From Nocardia sienata NBRC 100364 (lineage in GTDB: Bacteria; Actinomycetota; Actinomycetes; Mycobacteriales; Mycobacteriaceae): a stretch of DNA of 64,000 bases. This document shows positions 29,101-44,100 of this stretch, piece by piece. The notes below the pieces were generated by a model. The model searched no databases, was not told the DNA's origin, and saw nothing but the letters and a program-made list of their open reading frames with translations. A program made the translations under genes and the position numbers. The first letter of the stretch is position 1, and each line of letters begins with the position of its first letter. Location of the stretch: positions 186,001-250,000 of the forward strand of contig NZ_BDBX01000003.1 of the NCBI RefSeq assembly GCF_001613205.1, given 5' to 3'.

Positions 29101-32100
29101 GGATCGATTCGATTCCGCTCACCGCGAACGGCAAGGTCGATCATCGGGCGCTGCCGGCGCCGGACCCGGCCCTGCGCACGGCCGAGTTCCGGGAGCCGCG
29201 GGGTCTGGTCGAGCAGACGGTGGCGGGTGTCTTCGGCGAGTTGCTCGCACTGCCGCGCATCGGGGCCGGGGACGATTTCTTCGAGCTGGGGGGTAATTCG
29301 CTGCTCGCGACGCGGGCGCTGAGCCGTATCGGCGATATCCTCGAGGTCACCGTCGCGGTGCGGGTGATCTTCGAGGCACCCACCGTCGCCGACCTCGCCG
29401 AGCGCATCACCCGGTTGCGGGAGGTACCGAGCCTTCCCGCACCCGCGCCCCGCCCGCGCCCGCAGCGGGTACCGCTCTCGCCGGCGCAGACCCGGATGTG
29501 GTTCCTCAACCAGTTCGATCCGGCGGCCGCCGGATATGTCGTTCCGCTGGCGATCCGGCTCGACGGCGTACTCGATATCGGCGCGCTCACGGCCGCTGTC
29601 GGCGATGTGGTCGAGCGGCACGAGAGTCTGCGTACCGTGTACCCGGCCGTGGACGGTGTTCCGGCCCAGGTGGTGCTCCCGGTCGAGGAGGTCGCCGCGC
29701 ACGGAGATCTCGTCGGGGAACCGATCGCCGAGTGCGAACTGCCCCGGCGGCTGGCGACGTTCTTCGGCGGCACCTTCGATGTGGCCCAGGGCGTGCCCGT
29801 GCGGGTCGGGCTCTTCCAGCTCTCCGAATCGGTGTGGGTGCTCGCGCTGGCCGCGCATCACATCAGCTGTGACGGTTTCTCGGTGGCACCGCTGGCCGCC
29901 GATCTGATGACCGCTTACCGGGCGCGTTCCCTGGGCGGCCGGCCGGGGTGGGCGCCGCTGCCGGTCCAGTTCGCCGATTTCGCGCTCTGGCAGCGTGAGG
30001 TGCTCGGGGCGCCGGACGATCCACGGTCGCGCAGTGCGCGCGAGATCGCCTACTGGCGTGCGCGGCTCGCGGGAATCCCCGATGTCCTGGATCTGCCGTC
30101 CGATCGGCCGCGACCCTTGCGGCGCACCCAGCGCGGCGCATTCGTCCAGGTAGCGATTTCCGGTGACCTGCACCGGAGAGTGCAGACGTTGGCGCGCCGC
30201 GGCGGCGCCACCACGTTCATGGTGGCGCATACGGCGCTTGCGGTGTTGCTGGCCCGGCTCTGCGGTGGTGACGACATCACCATCGGCGTGCCGCACGCGG
30301 GCCGCGGGCACCGCTCGCTCGACGGTCTGGTGGGCATGTTCGTCAACACACTGGTGATGCGGACCCGGGTCGCGCCGCATCAGACCTTCCGGGAACTCCT
30401 GGAACAGGTCCGGCGGGCCGATATCGAAGCCTACGACCACGCCACCGTTCCGTTCGAACAGCTGGTGGAAGTGTTGAATCCGGTGCGTTCGGCCGCGTAT
30501 ACGCCGCTGTTCCAGGTGATGCTCGCCTACCAGAACATGGACCGGGCCCACGTCGAGCTGCCGGAACTGACCGTGGACGATATCGACCCCGGCGACGATG
30601 CCGCGATCTACGACCTGCTGCTGATGATCTCGGAAGGGCACGGCGCCCACAACGAGCCGGTCGGTATGACGCTGCGCCTCACCTACGCCACCGACCTGTT
30701 CGACGAGGACACCGCCGCGCGGTTTGCCGCGCAGTTCGTCCGCGTACTCGAGGCCGCGGCGGCCGATTCGAATGCGGCGGCCGGCGATATCGACCTGCTC
30801 GACGCGGCCGACCGGACAACGCTCCTGCACCGGTGGAACGCCACCGGCGGCCCCGTCGTAACCGGCAGAACCCTGGTCGACCTGTTCGACGACCAGGTCG
30901 CCCGCACCCCGGCCGCGCCGGCGCTGCGCGGGGAGACCGGGGATGTGCTGACCTACCGGGATTTCGACCGCCGTGTGAACCGTCTCGCCCGCTGGCTGAC
31001 CGACCGCGGTGCCGGACCGGAAAACCTTGTGGCCGTATCGATCCGGCGTTCCGTCGACCTCGTCACCGCGCTGTATGCCGTGGTCAAGACCGGGGCTGCG
31101 TTCCTTCCCATCGACCCGGACCATCCGGCCGCGCGTATCGGCCGGGTGCTCGGGGCGGCCCGGCCCGTGCTGGTGCTGACCACATCCGCGGACGAAGGGG
31201 ATCTGCCGGCGGCGTACCCCATCGAGGCGATCGATCAGGCCGACCTGAGCGACTACAGCGATGTCCCGATCACCGATGCGGACCGCCGGGCGCCGCTGCG
31301 TCCGGACAACGCGGCCTATGTGCTGTTCACCTCTGGTTCCACCGGCCTTCCGAAGGGGGTCGCGCTGACCCATGCCGCGACCACGGCGCAGCTGGCCTGG
31401 GCGCAGCGGCAGTGGCCGCACGACGGGTCCGATGTGGTGCTGTACAAGACCCCCGTCACCTTCGATATCGCGGTGTGGGAACTGTTCTGGCCGTTACAGA
31501 CCGGCGCGCAGCTCGTGGTCGCCGCTCCGGGGGGCCACCGTGACCCGGCCTACCTGGCGAAAACCGTCGCCGAACACCGGATCACCACAGTGCATTTCGT
31601 CCCGTCGATGCTCGATGTACTGCTCGACACCACCGCTGCGCCGTTGCCGTCGGTCCGCCGGGTGTTCGTCGCCGGTGAAGCGCTGGCCCAGCGCACCGTC
31701 GACACGTCTGCGCGGATTTTCCCGAACGCCGAGGTCGTGAACTGGTACGGGCCGGCCGAGGCCGAGGTCGTCACCAGCCACCGGTGCCTGCCGGGGGAGG
31801 GCTCACGGGCGACCGTGCCGATCGGGCGGCCGGTCGCCGGCATGCGCGTCCATGTCCTGGACTCCCGGCTGCGACCCGTTCCGTTCGGCGTGACCGGCGA
31901 ACTCTACGTCTCGGGTGTGCAGACGGCCCGCGGTTACCACGGCCGCCCCGACCTCACCTGTGCCACGTTCGTCGCGCACCCCTTCGGCGTACCGGGGGAG
32001 CGGCTGTACCGCACCGGCGACCTGGTCCGCTGGACGAAGTCCGGCGATCTGGAGTTCACGGGGCGCGGCGATTTCCAGGTCAAGGTGCGCGGGCAGCGGG

Positions 32101-35100
32101 TGGAGCCCGGTGAGATCGAAGCCGCGCTGTGCGCGCTGCCGGAGGTCGCCCGTGCCGTCGTCGTCGCGACGACGGAACGGATCACCGGTTACGTGACGCT
32201 CGTCCCCGGTGCCGAGGCCACGGGCCGCGAGCTGCGTGACCGGATCGCGCGTACGCTCCCGGCCTATCTCGTGCCGGCCGCCGTTCAGGTACTGGCGGCG
32301 ATCCCGCTCACCGCCAACGGCAAAGTGGACCGCGCGGCGCTGCCCCGGCCGGTGTTCGAGGACCGGGCCGAACACGTGGCTCCGCGCACCGAGCGGGAAA
32401 CGGTGCTGGCGCGCATCGTCGCCGGCTTGATCGGAAACGAGCAGGTGAGCGTGACCGCCGATCTGTTCGAGATCGGTGTCGACTCGCTGTCGGCCGCGCG
32501 GATCGCCGCCCGCGCCGAGGCGGCGCTGGGTGTCGAGGTCGGCATCCGCGATATCTTCGACGAGCCGACGATCGCCGGCCTGGCGCACCGGCTCGCCACC
32601 CGCACCGGCGGCGCCGCCCTCCCACTCACCGCGCGCGAGCGTCCGGCGGCCGTCCCGCTGGCGGCGGCGCAGCGCCGGATGTGGTTCCTCAACCAGTACG
32701 ACACCGGATCCGCCGCATACAACATCTGCTTCGCGGCCCGGCTCAGCGGCGCGCTGGATCTCGCGGCGCTGCGCGCCGCTTTCCGGGACGTGATCGTCCG
32801 GCACGAGCCGTTGCGGACGATCTACCCCACGGTGGACGGCGAGCCCTGCCAGGTCGTCCTGGACGCCCCGGCCGCCGGGTCCGATCTGCTGCCGGAGGCC
32901 GAACCGGTCGCCGACGAGGCCGAACTGGCCGACCGGATCCGGCGGGTCGCCGAAACCGGCTTCGACGTCGCGGTCTCGGTGCCGGTCCGGGCCGGGCTGT
33001 ACCGTACCGGGGGCGGGGAACACGCACTGGTCGTGGTGGTACACCATATCGCCGCCGACGGCGCCTCGATGCCGGTGCTGGCCCGTGATGTGTTCACCGC
33101 CTATACGGCGCGTACGCGCCGGCAATCGCCGCGGTGGGAACCGATGGCGGTCCAGTACGGCGACTACGCACTGTGGCAGCAGGAGCGCCTCGGCGTCGAG
33201 GACGATCCCCGATCGCTGATCTCCCGGCAGATCGCCTACTGGACAGACGTACTCGGCGACAGCCCGCAACTATTGGATCTGCCGACCGACCACCCGCGCC
33301 CGGCCACCGTCACCTCGGCCGGTGGCAGTGTGCGCTTCGCTATCCCGCCGCGACTGCACGACGCGATCGTGCGGCTGGCGCAGGAGGAGGGCGTGACGAC
33401 CTTCGTGGTGCTGCACGCGGCCCTGGCGATCCTGCTCGCCCGGACGGCGCACACCGACGATGTCTCGGTCGGGACCCCGGTCGCGGGCCGGGGCCACGAG
33501 GCGCTCGACGATCTGGTCGGAATGTTCGTCAACACCGTGGTGTTGCGTACCCGCATCGACGAGGACCGGTCGTTCCGCGCACTGCTCGCGGAGGTACGCG
33601 ATGTGGACGTGGCCGCCCTCGCGCACGCCGATATCGCCTATGAACGGCTCGTCGATGTGCTCGATCGTCCCCGGTCGACCGCGTACACACCGCTTTACCA
33701 GGTCATGTTCGGGCTGCAGAACACCGGGCCGGCGCGGTTCGACCTGCCCGGAGTGGACGTCACCCTGCTCGACCCCGGGATCGCACAGGCCAAAACCGAT
33801 CTCACCGTGCTGTTGAACGAGCGGGCCGGCGGCGAGCGGTCCGCGGGTATCGACGGCGAGATCGTCTACGCCACCGATCTTTTCGCCCACCGGACCGCGC
33901 ACGCGCTCGCCGACCGGTTCGTGCGCATTCTCGAGTCGGTCACCACCGACCCGGCCCGGGCGGTCGGTGGTATCGATCTGCTCACCGCGACCGAAGCCGA
34001 AGACCTGGTGCCGGCGATCGGCGACGAGGCCGAAACCCCGGGCCTGCTGCCGGATCTGCTGGCCGCGGCGGTCGCCGCGCACCCCGCGCGGGTCGCGTTG
34101 ATCGGGGAGACCGAAACACTGACCTACGCCGAACTCCACCGGCGCACCGACCTGCTGGCCGGCTATCTGAGGTCGCGTGGCGCGGGCCCCGGCGTCCATA
34201 TCGCGCTGGCGATACCTCGCTCGGTGGACTACCAGATCGCCATGTGGGCGATCTCCCGGACCGGCGCCGCCTTCGTCCCGGTGGATCTGCGGTATCCGCG
34301 GGCGCGGGTGGCCCATATGATCACCGACGCCGGCGTCGCCTTCGGCCTCACGGTCGCGGCCGCGGTGGCCGCGTTACCGGACGGGGTCGGGTGGTCGGTA
34401 CTCGACGATCCGGCCACTGCCACCGAAATAGCCCGGCAGCCCGGTCTTTCCGCGAGTGCGTCGGCGCCGCGGCGTGCTCGGATCGAGGATACGGCGTACC
34501 TTATCTACACCTCCGGTTCCACCGGCAATCCGAAAGGTGTGGTGGTCACCCACGAGGGGCTCGCGAACTTCGCCACCGCCCAGCGGGTGCGCTATCGGGT
34601 GGACCGGACCGCACGGGTGCTGCATGTAGCGGCACCGGCTTTCGACGCGGTACTGCTCGAGGCCTTGATGGCCTGTGCGGCGGGTGCCGCGCTGGTGATC
34701 TCGCCGCCGGACGTCTTCGGTGGCGCGGAACTGGCCCGGCTCATCCGCAACCACCGGGTATCGCATGCCTTCCTGACCCCGAGTGTGCTGGCGACGGTAT
34801 CGCCCGCGGACCTGGAATCGGTGCGGGTGCTGGCGGTCGGCGGTGAGAGGCTGCCGGCCGAGCTGGTCGCCACCTGGGCGCCGGGGCGCCGGCTGCACAA
34901 TATCTACGGTCCGACCGAGACGACCATTGTGAGCACGATGAGTGCACCGGTGCGTGCCGGTGACCCGATCGATATCGGTAGGCCGATCCATGGCGCGCAG
35001 GCCGTCGTCCTGGACGCCCGGTTGCGGCCGGTACCGGTCGGTGTGCCGGGTGAGTTGTACCTGGCGGGCCCCGGGCTCGCGCGGGGATATCTGAACCGAC

Positions 35101-38100
35101 CGGCGCCGACCGCGGGCGCGTTCGTGGCGAATCCCTACGGTGGGGCGGGATCGCGGATGTACCGGACCGGCGATATCGTGCGCTGGACCATCGGCCACAC
35201 GCTGGAATACGTCGGTCGCAGTGATTTCCAGATCAAGATTCGTGGCCAGCGCATCGAACTCGGTGAGATCGATGCCGCGCTGGTGGCGCAGTCCGGTGTC
35301 GCGTCGGCGGTCACGGTCGCACGTCCCGGTCCGGACGGCCGGCCACTGCTCGCGGCGTATCTCGTGGGTGAGCCGGGCACGCAGCTCGACGAAACCGTGC
35401 TGCTGGACCGGCTCGCGGGTGTGCTGCCGGCCCATATGCTGCCCGCGACGATCACCGTCCTGGACCGGATGCCGCTCGCCTCGACCGGCAAGGTGGACCG
35501 AAGGGCACTGCCGGAACCCGTCTTCGAGGTGCGGGAGACGGACGCGGTCGCACCGGCCACCGATACCGAACGTACCGTCGCGGCCGCGTTCGCGGAGGTC
35601 CTCGGGGTGCCCTCGGTGGGAGCGACCACCTCGTTCTTCGCGCTGGGCGGCGACTCCATCATGTCGATCCAGCTCGCCGCGCGGCTGCAGGCCGCCGGGG
35701 TGGTCGTCCGGGCCCGCGATATCTTCGAACGCCGTACCGTCCGGGCCCTGGCACAGGTCGCCGAGACCGCGAGCCGGGTGACGGCGGCGGAACTGCCCGG
35801 CGGCGGGGTCGGGGATATTCCGAGTACCCCGATCGTGACCTGGTTCGGTGAACGACTCGGCGCGGCCCGCGGATTCGCCCAGTCGATGCTGGTGCGGCTG
35901 CCCGGGGACGCCGCCGTCGCCGAGGTGACCGCGACGGTGCAGGCTCTGCTGGACCGGCACGATATGCTCCGCTCCCAGCTGCGCGACGGCTGTCTGCGGG
36001 TGCTGCCGGCCGGTTCGATCGATGCGACGGAAACTGTTCTCGTGCAGACTTTCCGGGCCGGTGAGGCGCCGGGCAGCGATGGTTTCACCGCGGTCGCCGA
36101 GGCCGCACTGGCGACGGCCACCGCACGGCTCGATCCGGCCGCGGGCCGGGTGGTGCAGATCGTCTGTCTGTTGCCGGCGGCCGGGGTCGCGGCAGAGGGC
36201 CGGGCCCTCGTCGTGATCCACCACCTGGCCGTGGACGGCGTCTCGTGGCGCATCCTGCTGCCCGATCTCGCGACCGCCTGGCAGCAGATCGGCGCGGGCC
36301 GGGTCGTGGACCTGCCCGCCCCGGGGACCTCTATGCGCCGCTGGGCGCACGCCCTGACCGACGCGGCGGCGGATCGAACCGGTGAACTCGACCTGTGGCA
36401 GCGGATGAGCACAGCACCCGACCCCCTGCTGGGGCGGGCGGCACTCGATCCGCGCGTGGACACCCAGGCGACGGTCCGGCAGCTGAAGGTCTCCCTGCCG
36501 CCCGAGATCACGAGGGCTCTGCTGGAAGTGGTGCCCGACACTGCCCGCGCCACGGTGGACGACGCGCTGCTCGCGGGACTCACGGTCGCCCTGGGGCGCT
36601 GGCGCGCACGGCGCGGTAGTACCCATCGGGGCGCGAAGATCCTGCTCGAGGGCCACGGCAGGGAAGAGCAGCTCGTCCCGGGCGCGGACCTCTCGCGCAC
36701 CGTCGGCTGGTTCACCAGTGCCTACCCCGTCGCGCTCGATCTGGCCGGGGTCGACTCCGGCGATATGCGGGCGGCGGTGAAAGCGGTCAAGGGTCAGTTG
36801 CGGGCGATTCCGGACAAGGGGATCGGCTACGGTCTCCTGCGCTATCTCGATCCAGCCGCCGGACAGCGGCTGGCGGAGGCACCGGAGCCGCAGATCGCCT
36901 TCAACAATCTCGGGCGGGCCGGTGTCGATCTCGCCGCGCTGTCGGAACTGGCCTGGGTTCCGACCGGTGAGGAATTCGACCAGCGCGGCGCTTTCGACCC
37001 GGATATGCCCGCGGCGGCGGTGATCACGATCGATGTGCACACCATCGAATCGGCGGCGGGCCCGGTGCTGTCGGCGCAGATCGGCTACGCCGCGCGGTTG
37101 CTGGACCACGCGGAAGTCGCCGAACTCGCCGGCGACTGGATCGGTGCCGTCGGCGAGATCGCCGCCGCGGCAGTCAGCGACGACGACTGGGGCCTGTGCC
37201 CCGCCGATGTTCCGCTCGTCGCGGTCGGCCAGTCCGATCTGGATGTCTTCACCGACCGCTACGGTCCGCTCACCGATGTGTGGTCGCTGGCGCCGTTGCA
37301 GGCCGGCCTGCTCTTCCACGCCGAACTTGCCGCGGGCGGACTGGATGTCTACACCGCCCAATCCGTGCTGACCCTGGCGGGCACGGTCGACGAGGACCGG
37401 CTCGAACGGGCCGCGCGAGCGCTTCTCGACCGGCATCCGAACCTGCGCGCGGCCTTCACCCGGACCGCCGACGGCGTGGCCGCGCAGGTCGTTCCCGCCG
37501 CCGCGGCGCTGCGCTGGTACCGCGCCGAGACCGGTGGGGACACCGACGAACTCGACCGGTTGATCGAAGCCGAACGGGCCGTGGTGTTCGACCCCGCCGA
37601 TCCGCCGCTGCTGCGTTTCCTCGCGGTGCAGGTGGGGCCGAGGGAGGTCCGGCTGGTGCTGACGGCGCACCATCTGCTGCTGGACGGCTGGTCGCTGCCG
37701 CTGCTGTGCCGGGAGCTGATCGGACTCTACGCGGTGGGCGACCGTATCGATCTGCTGCCGGCCGCGGCGTCCTACCACGACTATCTGGTGTGGCTGGACG
37801 GACGCGATCACGCGGCCGGCGTGCAGGTGTGGCGCGAGGCTCTGGGGGAGTCGGTCGAACCCACACTGATCGCGGACCCGCATACGGCGACCGTCGCCGA
37901 GATCCCGGTCGACCTGCCGGTGGTCCTCGACCGCGACACCACCGGGCGGCTGGCCGAGTTCGCCCGGGAGCGCGCGGTCACGATGGCCACCATCGTCCAG
38001 TTCTCCTGGGCGGTGGTGCTGGGCAACCTCCTGGGTACCGAACGAGTGATCTTCGGTAGCACCGTCTCCGGCCGGCCCGCCGACCTGCCCGGTGTGGAGT

Positions 38101-41100
38101 CGATGATCGGGCTGTTCATCAATACCATCCCGGTAGCGGCCGACGTGAGCCGCACGCGCACCGTCGCCGAACTACTCGCTCGTCTGCAGGCCGACAGCAC
38201 CCGGCTGCTCGACCACCACTATCTCGAACTGTCCGAGATCACCGCCACCGCGGACACCGCGCACCTGTTCGACACCCTGGTGGTCTTCGAGTCCTATCCG
38301 GTCGACAGCAGCGGGCTGGGCGATACCGATATCGACGGGATGCGGGTGCTCTCGGCCGAGGGGCGCGACGCTGCGCACTACCCGCTGCTGGTCCAGGCAC
38401 ACCAGACCGATGAACTGCACGTCCGGGTCCGCTACCAGCGTGCCCGGGTCGACGATCGGACGGCGGCCGATCTCGCTGCCCGGCTGACCCGGGTGCTGCG
38501 TGCGATCACCGTCGCTGCGGACAGACCGCTCGGGGCGATCGATCTACTGTCGACGGACGAACGGACGGAACTGGTACCGGCCTCGGGCGGCAGCGCGGAG
38601 GCACCGTGCTCGCTGGCGGAACTGCTCGCGGCGGGAGCGGACCGCGATCCAGCGGCCGCGGCCCTTGTCTCCGGCGAACAGACGGTTTCCTACGCCGAAC
38701 TGGATGCCCGCTCCGACCGTTTGGCGCGCATGTTGATCGACTGGGGCGTCGGCCCGGGCGACCGGGTGGCGCTGGCGCTGCCCCGGTCGGTGGAGTTCGT
38801 GGTCGGCCTGTGGGCGGTCACCAAAACGGGTGCCGCGCTGGTACCGGTCGATTCCCGCAACCCGGCGGAGAGGGTTGCGCTCATGGTCGAACACGCCGGT
38901 ATCCGGGTCGCGCTGACGAACCGATCCGCGCGCGGGTTGCTGCCGGATTCGGTGCGGCCGATAGTTCTCGACGACCCGGAGACACGGGCGTCCATCGCGG
39001 CGTACGCGTCGGGCCGGATACCGGACACGGACCGCGTGCGCACTCTGCATCTGCGGGACACGGCCTATGTGCTCTACACCTCGGGATCGACCGGGTTGCC
39101 CAAAGGTGTGACGGTGACGCACGAGAGTCTGGCGAATTTCGCCGCCGAGCAGCGGAGACGTTTCGCCGCCGACAGCGGTGCGCGGGTGCTGCAGGGTTCG
39201 GCGCCGGGGTTCGACGCGCTGCTCCTCGAGATACTGCTGGCGCACAGCAACGGAGCGGTGCTGGTCCTGCCGCCGTCGGAGGTGTATGCGGGCACCGAGC
39301 TGGCCGAATTGATTCGCGCACAGCGGATATCGCACGCCTTCCTGACCCCCAGTGTGCTGGCGACGATGTCCCCGGAGGGCCTGGATTCGCTGCGCGTGCT
39401 GGTGGCCGGCGGGGAGGCGGTGACGCCGGAGACGGTGGCCGCCTGGTCGCCGGGCCGGTGCCTGCTGAACGGGTACGGACCCACGGAGACCACCATTCTG
39501 GCGTGTATGAGCGGACCGCTGCGTCCCGGTGTCGCGGTGACGATCGGCGAGCCGCTGCGCGGAGTGGAAGCGGTAGTGCTGGACGCCTGGCTGCGGCCGG
39601 TGCCACCCGGTGTGGCGGGAGAGCTGTATCTCGCGGGCGTACAACTGGCGCGCGGCTACCTGGGCCGGCCGGTGACCACGGCGGGAGCATTCGTGGCCAA
39701 TCCGTTCGGTGCGGCGGGAACGCGCATGTACCGCACCGGTGACCTCGTGCGCTGGACCCACGAGCGCACCCTGGAGTACCTCGGGCGCCGGGATTTCCAG
39801 GTGAAGATCCGCGGACAGCGCATCGAGCTCGGTGAGATCGAAGCCGTCCTCGCCGGCTGCCCCGGTGTCGATCGGGCGGTTGTCGTCCTGCGGCCCGACG
39901 CGCGGGGCCGCAAACGGCTCGCCGGGTACCTCGCCGGCGCCGCGTCGCTGGACCTCGAGGCGGTGCGGGCGTCGGTCCGCGACCGGTTGCCGGCGCATAT
40001 GGTGCCCGAGGCCCTGACAGTGTTGCCCGCGCTGCCGCTCACCACGAGCGGCAAACTCGACCGGCTGGCTCTCCCGGCGCCCGAATTCGGCGCCCGCCGT
40101 GCGTGGGTCGCTCCGGATACCGGCGCCGAGCGGGCGGTGGCGGAGGTCTTCGCACGCGTCCTGGATCTCGACCAGGTCGGCGCCACCGACAGTTTCTTCG
40201 ACCTGGGCGGTAACTCGCTGTCGGCCACCCGGGTGGCGGCGCAGTTGAGCGCCGCGACCGGCGCCCGGGTCGGTGTCCGGGAACTGTTCGAGGCGCCGAC
40301 GGTTGCCGAGCTGGCCGCGCGGCTGGCCGGTCTCGGCCGCGAGCACCGGATACCCCTGCAGGCGCGGACCCGCCCGGCGCGGGTGCCGCTGTCCCCGGCC
40401 CAGCAGCGGATGTGGTTCCTCAACCAGTTCGACACCTCGGGGGGCGCCTACAACATTCCACTGGTGATCAGGCTGACCGGCGAGCTCGATATCGACGCGC
40501 TGCACCGGGCCTGCGCCCTGGTGGTCGAACGCCACGAATCACTGCGGACCGCGTTCCCCGTGGCCGAGGGGGCCCCCTATCAACTGGTGGTACCCGCCGG
40601 CGCGGTCGTGCCGGAGCTGCGGCCGGTTCCGATGGCCGAAGATCAGCTGATGCGGCGGGCCGTCGCGGCGGTCACCACCGGGTTCGACGTGACCCAGGCG
40701 CCGCCGTTGCGCATGGAGCTGTTCGAACTGGGCGAGGCCGATCACGTACTGATGATCACCGTGCACCACATCTGCGCAGACGGCCAGTCGATGCTGCCGC
40801 TCGCCCGCGATGTGGCGGTGGCGTACGAGGCGAGCAGACAGGGCACCGCTCCGGGTTGGCCGGCGCTGCCGGTCCAGTACGCCGACTACGCCCTGTGGCA
40901 GCACGAGATCCTGGGTGACGAGCACGATCCGGACTCCCTGGCGTCGCGGCAACTGCGATTCTGGAAGCAGACGCTCGGCGGGCTTCCCGAACTGCTCGAG
41001 TTGCCGACCGATCTGCCCCGGCCGCCAGTGGCGTCGCTGCGGGGGCACGTCGTCGAGTTCGAGGTCTCCGCCGAGCTGCACGCCCGGATCGGCGCGGCGG

Positions 41101-44100
41101 CCGGCGCCGGGAACGCGACGGTATTCATGGTGCTGCACGCCGCACTGTCGGTACTGCTGGCGCGGCTGTCCGGGGTCGGCGATATCGCGATCGGTACCCC
41201 GGTCGCCGGTCGCGGGGTGCGCGAACTCGACGATCTGATCGGTATGTTCGTCAATACGCTGGTCCTGCGGGCGAGAGTAAACGCGCGGCAGACATTCGCC
41301 GAATTGCTCGCCGATATCCGGGAAACCGATCTGGCCGCGCTGGCGCACGCCGACGTACCGTTCGAACAGGTCGTGGAGGCGCTCAACCCGCCGCGCTCGA
41401 CGGCGCACCTGCCGCTCTACCAGGTGACGTTGGACGTGCAGAACCTGAGCGGGGCCACGGTGCGCCTGCCCGGCCTCACCGTCGAGCCGGTCGAGGACGG
41501 CTTCGAACAGGCCCAGGCGGATCTGAACGTGAAGCTCACCGAGCGGTTCGACGAAGCCGGCCGCCCGGGCGGACTCCTGGGCCGGTTGACCTTCGCGACG
41601 GATCTGTTCGTCGAGGAGACGATGCACAGGTTTGCGCGTGCCTATATACGGATCCTCGAGGAGGTGACGGCGGATCAGGAGGTCGTCGTCGGCGATATCG
41701 ACCTCGTCGACGCCGTCCAACGGCGCGCGCTGCTCGACGCTGCCGGACACACCGGGACCGCGGTCGCCGAGACGACCCTCGCGCAGCTTTTCGCCGCGCG
41801 GGTCGCGGATCGGCCCGCGTCCGTCGCCGTGACCGACGGCCGCGCGACGCTGACCTACGCGGAGCTGGATCGGCGCGCGGGTCTGATCGCGGCCCGGCTG
41901 GCCGAGGCCGGTGCGGGTCCGGAAACGCTGGTGGCCGTGGCCCTGTCCCGTTCGGTCGACCTGGTCGCCGCACTACTGGCCGTGGTGCGAACGGGCGCCG
42001 GCTATCTGCCGCTGGATGTGGCCTATCCGGAGCAGCGGTTGCGGTTCGTGCTCGACGATGCCCGCCCGGTCGCGGTGCTCGCCGCGGCGCAGACGGTGGC
42101 GGCGGTACCCGAGTTCCCGGCTCCGGTGCTGCTCGTAGAGGACTGCGTGACAACAGCGGCCGCGGGTCCGGATCCGGCGCCGCCCCACGCGCGGCCGGGC
42201 AATACCGCTTACGTGATCTACACGTCGGGCTCCACGGGCCGCCCCAAGGGCGTGACAGTGAGCCATCGCGAAGCGGTCACCCTGTTCACCGAGATGCGTG
42301 GGCGTTTCGATCTCGGGCCCGGTGATGTGTGGACGATGTTCCACTCCTACGCTTTCGACTTCGCGGTGTGGGAGATGTGGGGTGCCCTGCTGACCGGTGG
42401 TCGCCTGGTGGTGGTCGACTACGAGGTGTCCCGTTCGCCGGAGGCCTTCGCCGATCTGGTGGCTCGCGAGGGAGTGACGGTCCTGAGTCAGACGCCCTCG
42501 GCGTTCTACGGATTCGCCGAGGCCGTCCGGGAGCGCCGGGCCGCCGGTCGTAACGAGCCCGAACTCGCGCTGCGGTATGTCGTGTTCGGCGGTGAGGCGC
42601 TGGACGCGGCGCGGTTGGCCGGATGGTTCGCCGCATACGAGCCCGGGTCACCCCGGCTGATCAACATGTACGGGATCACCGAGACCACCGTGCACGTGAC
42701 ATTCGGTGAGGTCACCGGACCCGACACCGCGGGGATCGGTGCGCCGTTGCCGGGTATGCGGGTCTACGTGCTCGATGAGCGTATGCGCCCGGTGCCCATC
42801 GGGGTCGCCGGCGAGATCTATGTCGCCGGTGGGCAACTCGCCCGGGGCTACCTGGGCGCCCCCGCGATGACGGCGGGCCGGTTCGTGGCCAACCCGTACG
42901 GGGCGGCCGGAACCAGGCTCTACCGGTCCGGCGACGTCGGCAGATGGCAGGAGGGCGAGGAGGGACTGGAACTGCGCTATCTCGGTCGCGCCGATGCCCA
43001 GATCCAGCTGCGCGGCTACCGTATCGAGCTGGGCGAGGTCGAATCGGCGCTGCTCCGGCATCCCGGTGTGGTGCGCGCCGCCGCCGCGGTCCACCGGCCC
43101 GAACACGGAATCGATCAGCTGATCGGTTATGTGGTGGCCGCCGAGGGCGGGCAGCTCGATTCCGCCGCGGTCCGGGCAACAGCCGCCGAGGTGCTGACCG
43201 GCTATATGGTGCCCGCGGCGGTCACGGTGCTGCCCGACCTGCCGTTGACGGTGAACGGCAAACTCGACCGCGCAGCCCTGCCCGCACCGGATCTCGGCAA
43301 CACCACCAACGAATTCGTCGCTCCTCGAACGGGCACGGAGAAGGCGATCAGCGAGGTGTACGCCGAAGTGCTGGGTGTGGGGCGTGTCGGGATCTCGGAC
43401 GGTTTCTTCGATCTGGGTGGCAACTCGCTGCTGGCGACCGCGGTGGTGCGCGAACTGAAGGGGCGAGGAGTGACGATCGCGCTGCCGTGGATGTTCGACG
43501 ACGCCACGCCGGAGGCGCTCGCCCGCCGGGCCGACGAGGCCGAGGGTGAGTCGGGCCTGCAGGTGTTGCTGCCGCTGCGGGCGAGCGGGTCGAAGCCACC
43601 GCTGTTCTGTGTGCATCCGGCGGGTGGGCTGGCCTGGTTCTACGGCGGTCTCGTCGAACATGTGCACGCGCAGCGTCCGATCTATGGTCTGCAGGATCCA
43701 CATGTGGTGGCCGGTGAACCTCCGGCGGAATCGGTGGACGGGCTGGCCGAGCGCTATGTGAACGAGATCCGGCGGGTCCAGCCGGACGGGCCGTACCACC
43801 TGCTCGGCTGGTCGCTCGGCGGGCAGATCGCGCACGCCGTGGCGGTCCGGCTCCGGCGCGCGGGCGCGGAAGTGGCGCTGCTGGTGCTGCTGGACAGTGC
43901 GGTGGATCTGTCCGGGGACGCCGCCGCGCCGGAGGCCGCCGGCGATCGGCCGCCGGGCCGGTTGATGGCGGATCTGCTCGGCGGCTGGCGGGAGCTGTTC
44001 GACCTCGGCGACGATGTCCGCGCCGACACACACGAGCAGGCCTGGGCAGTCGTCCGGGAACAGGTACTCGGCACCGCGATGTTCACCCCCGAGCAGGTGG

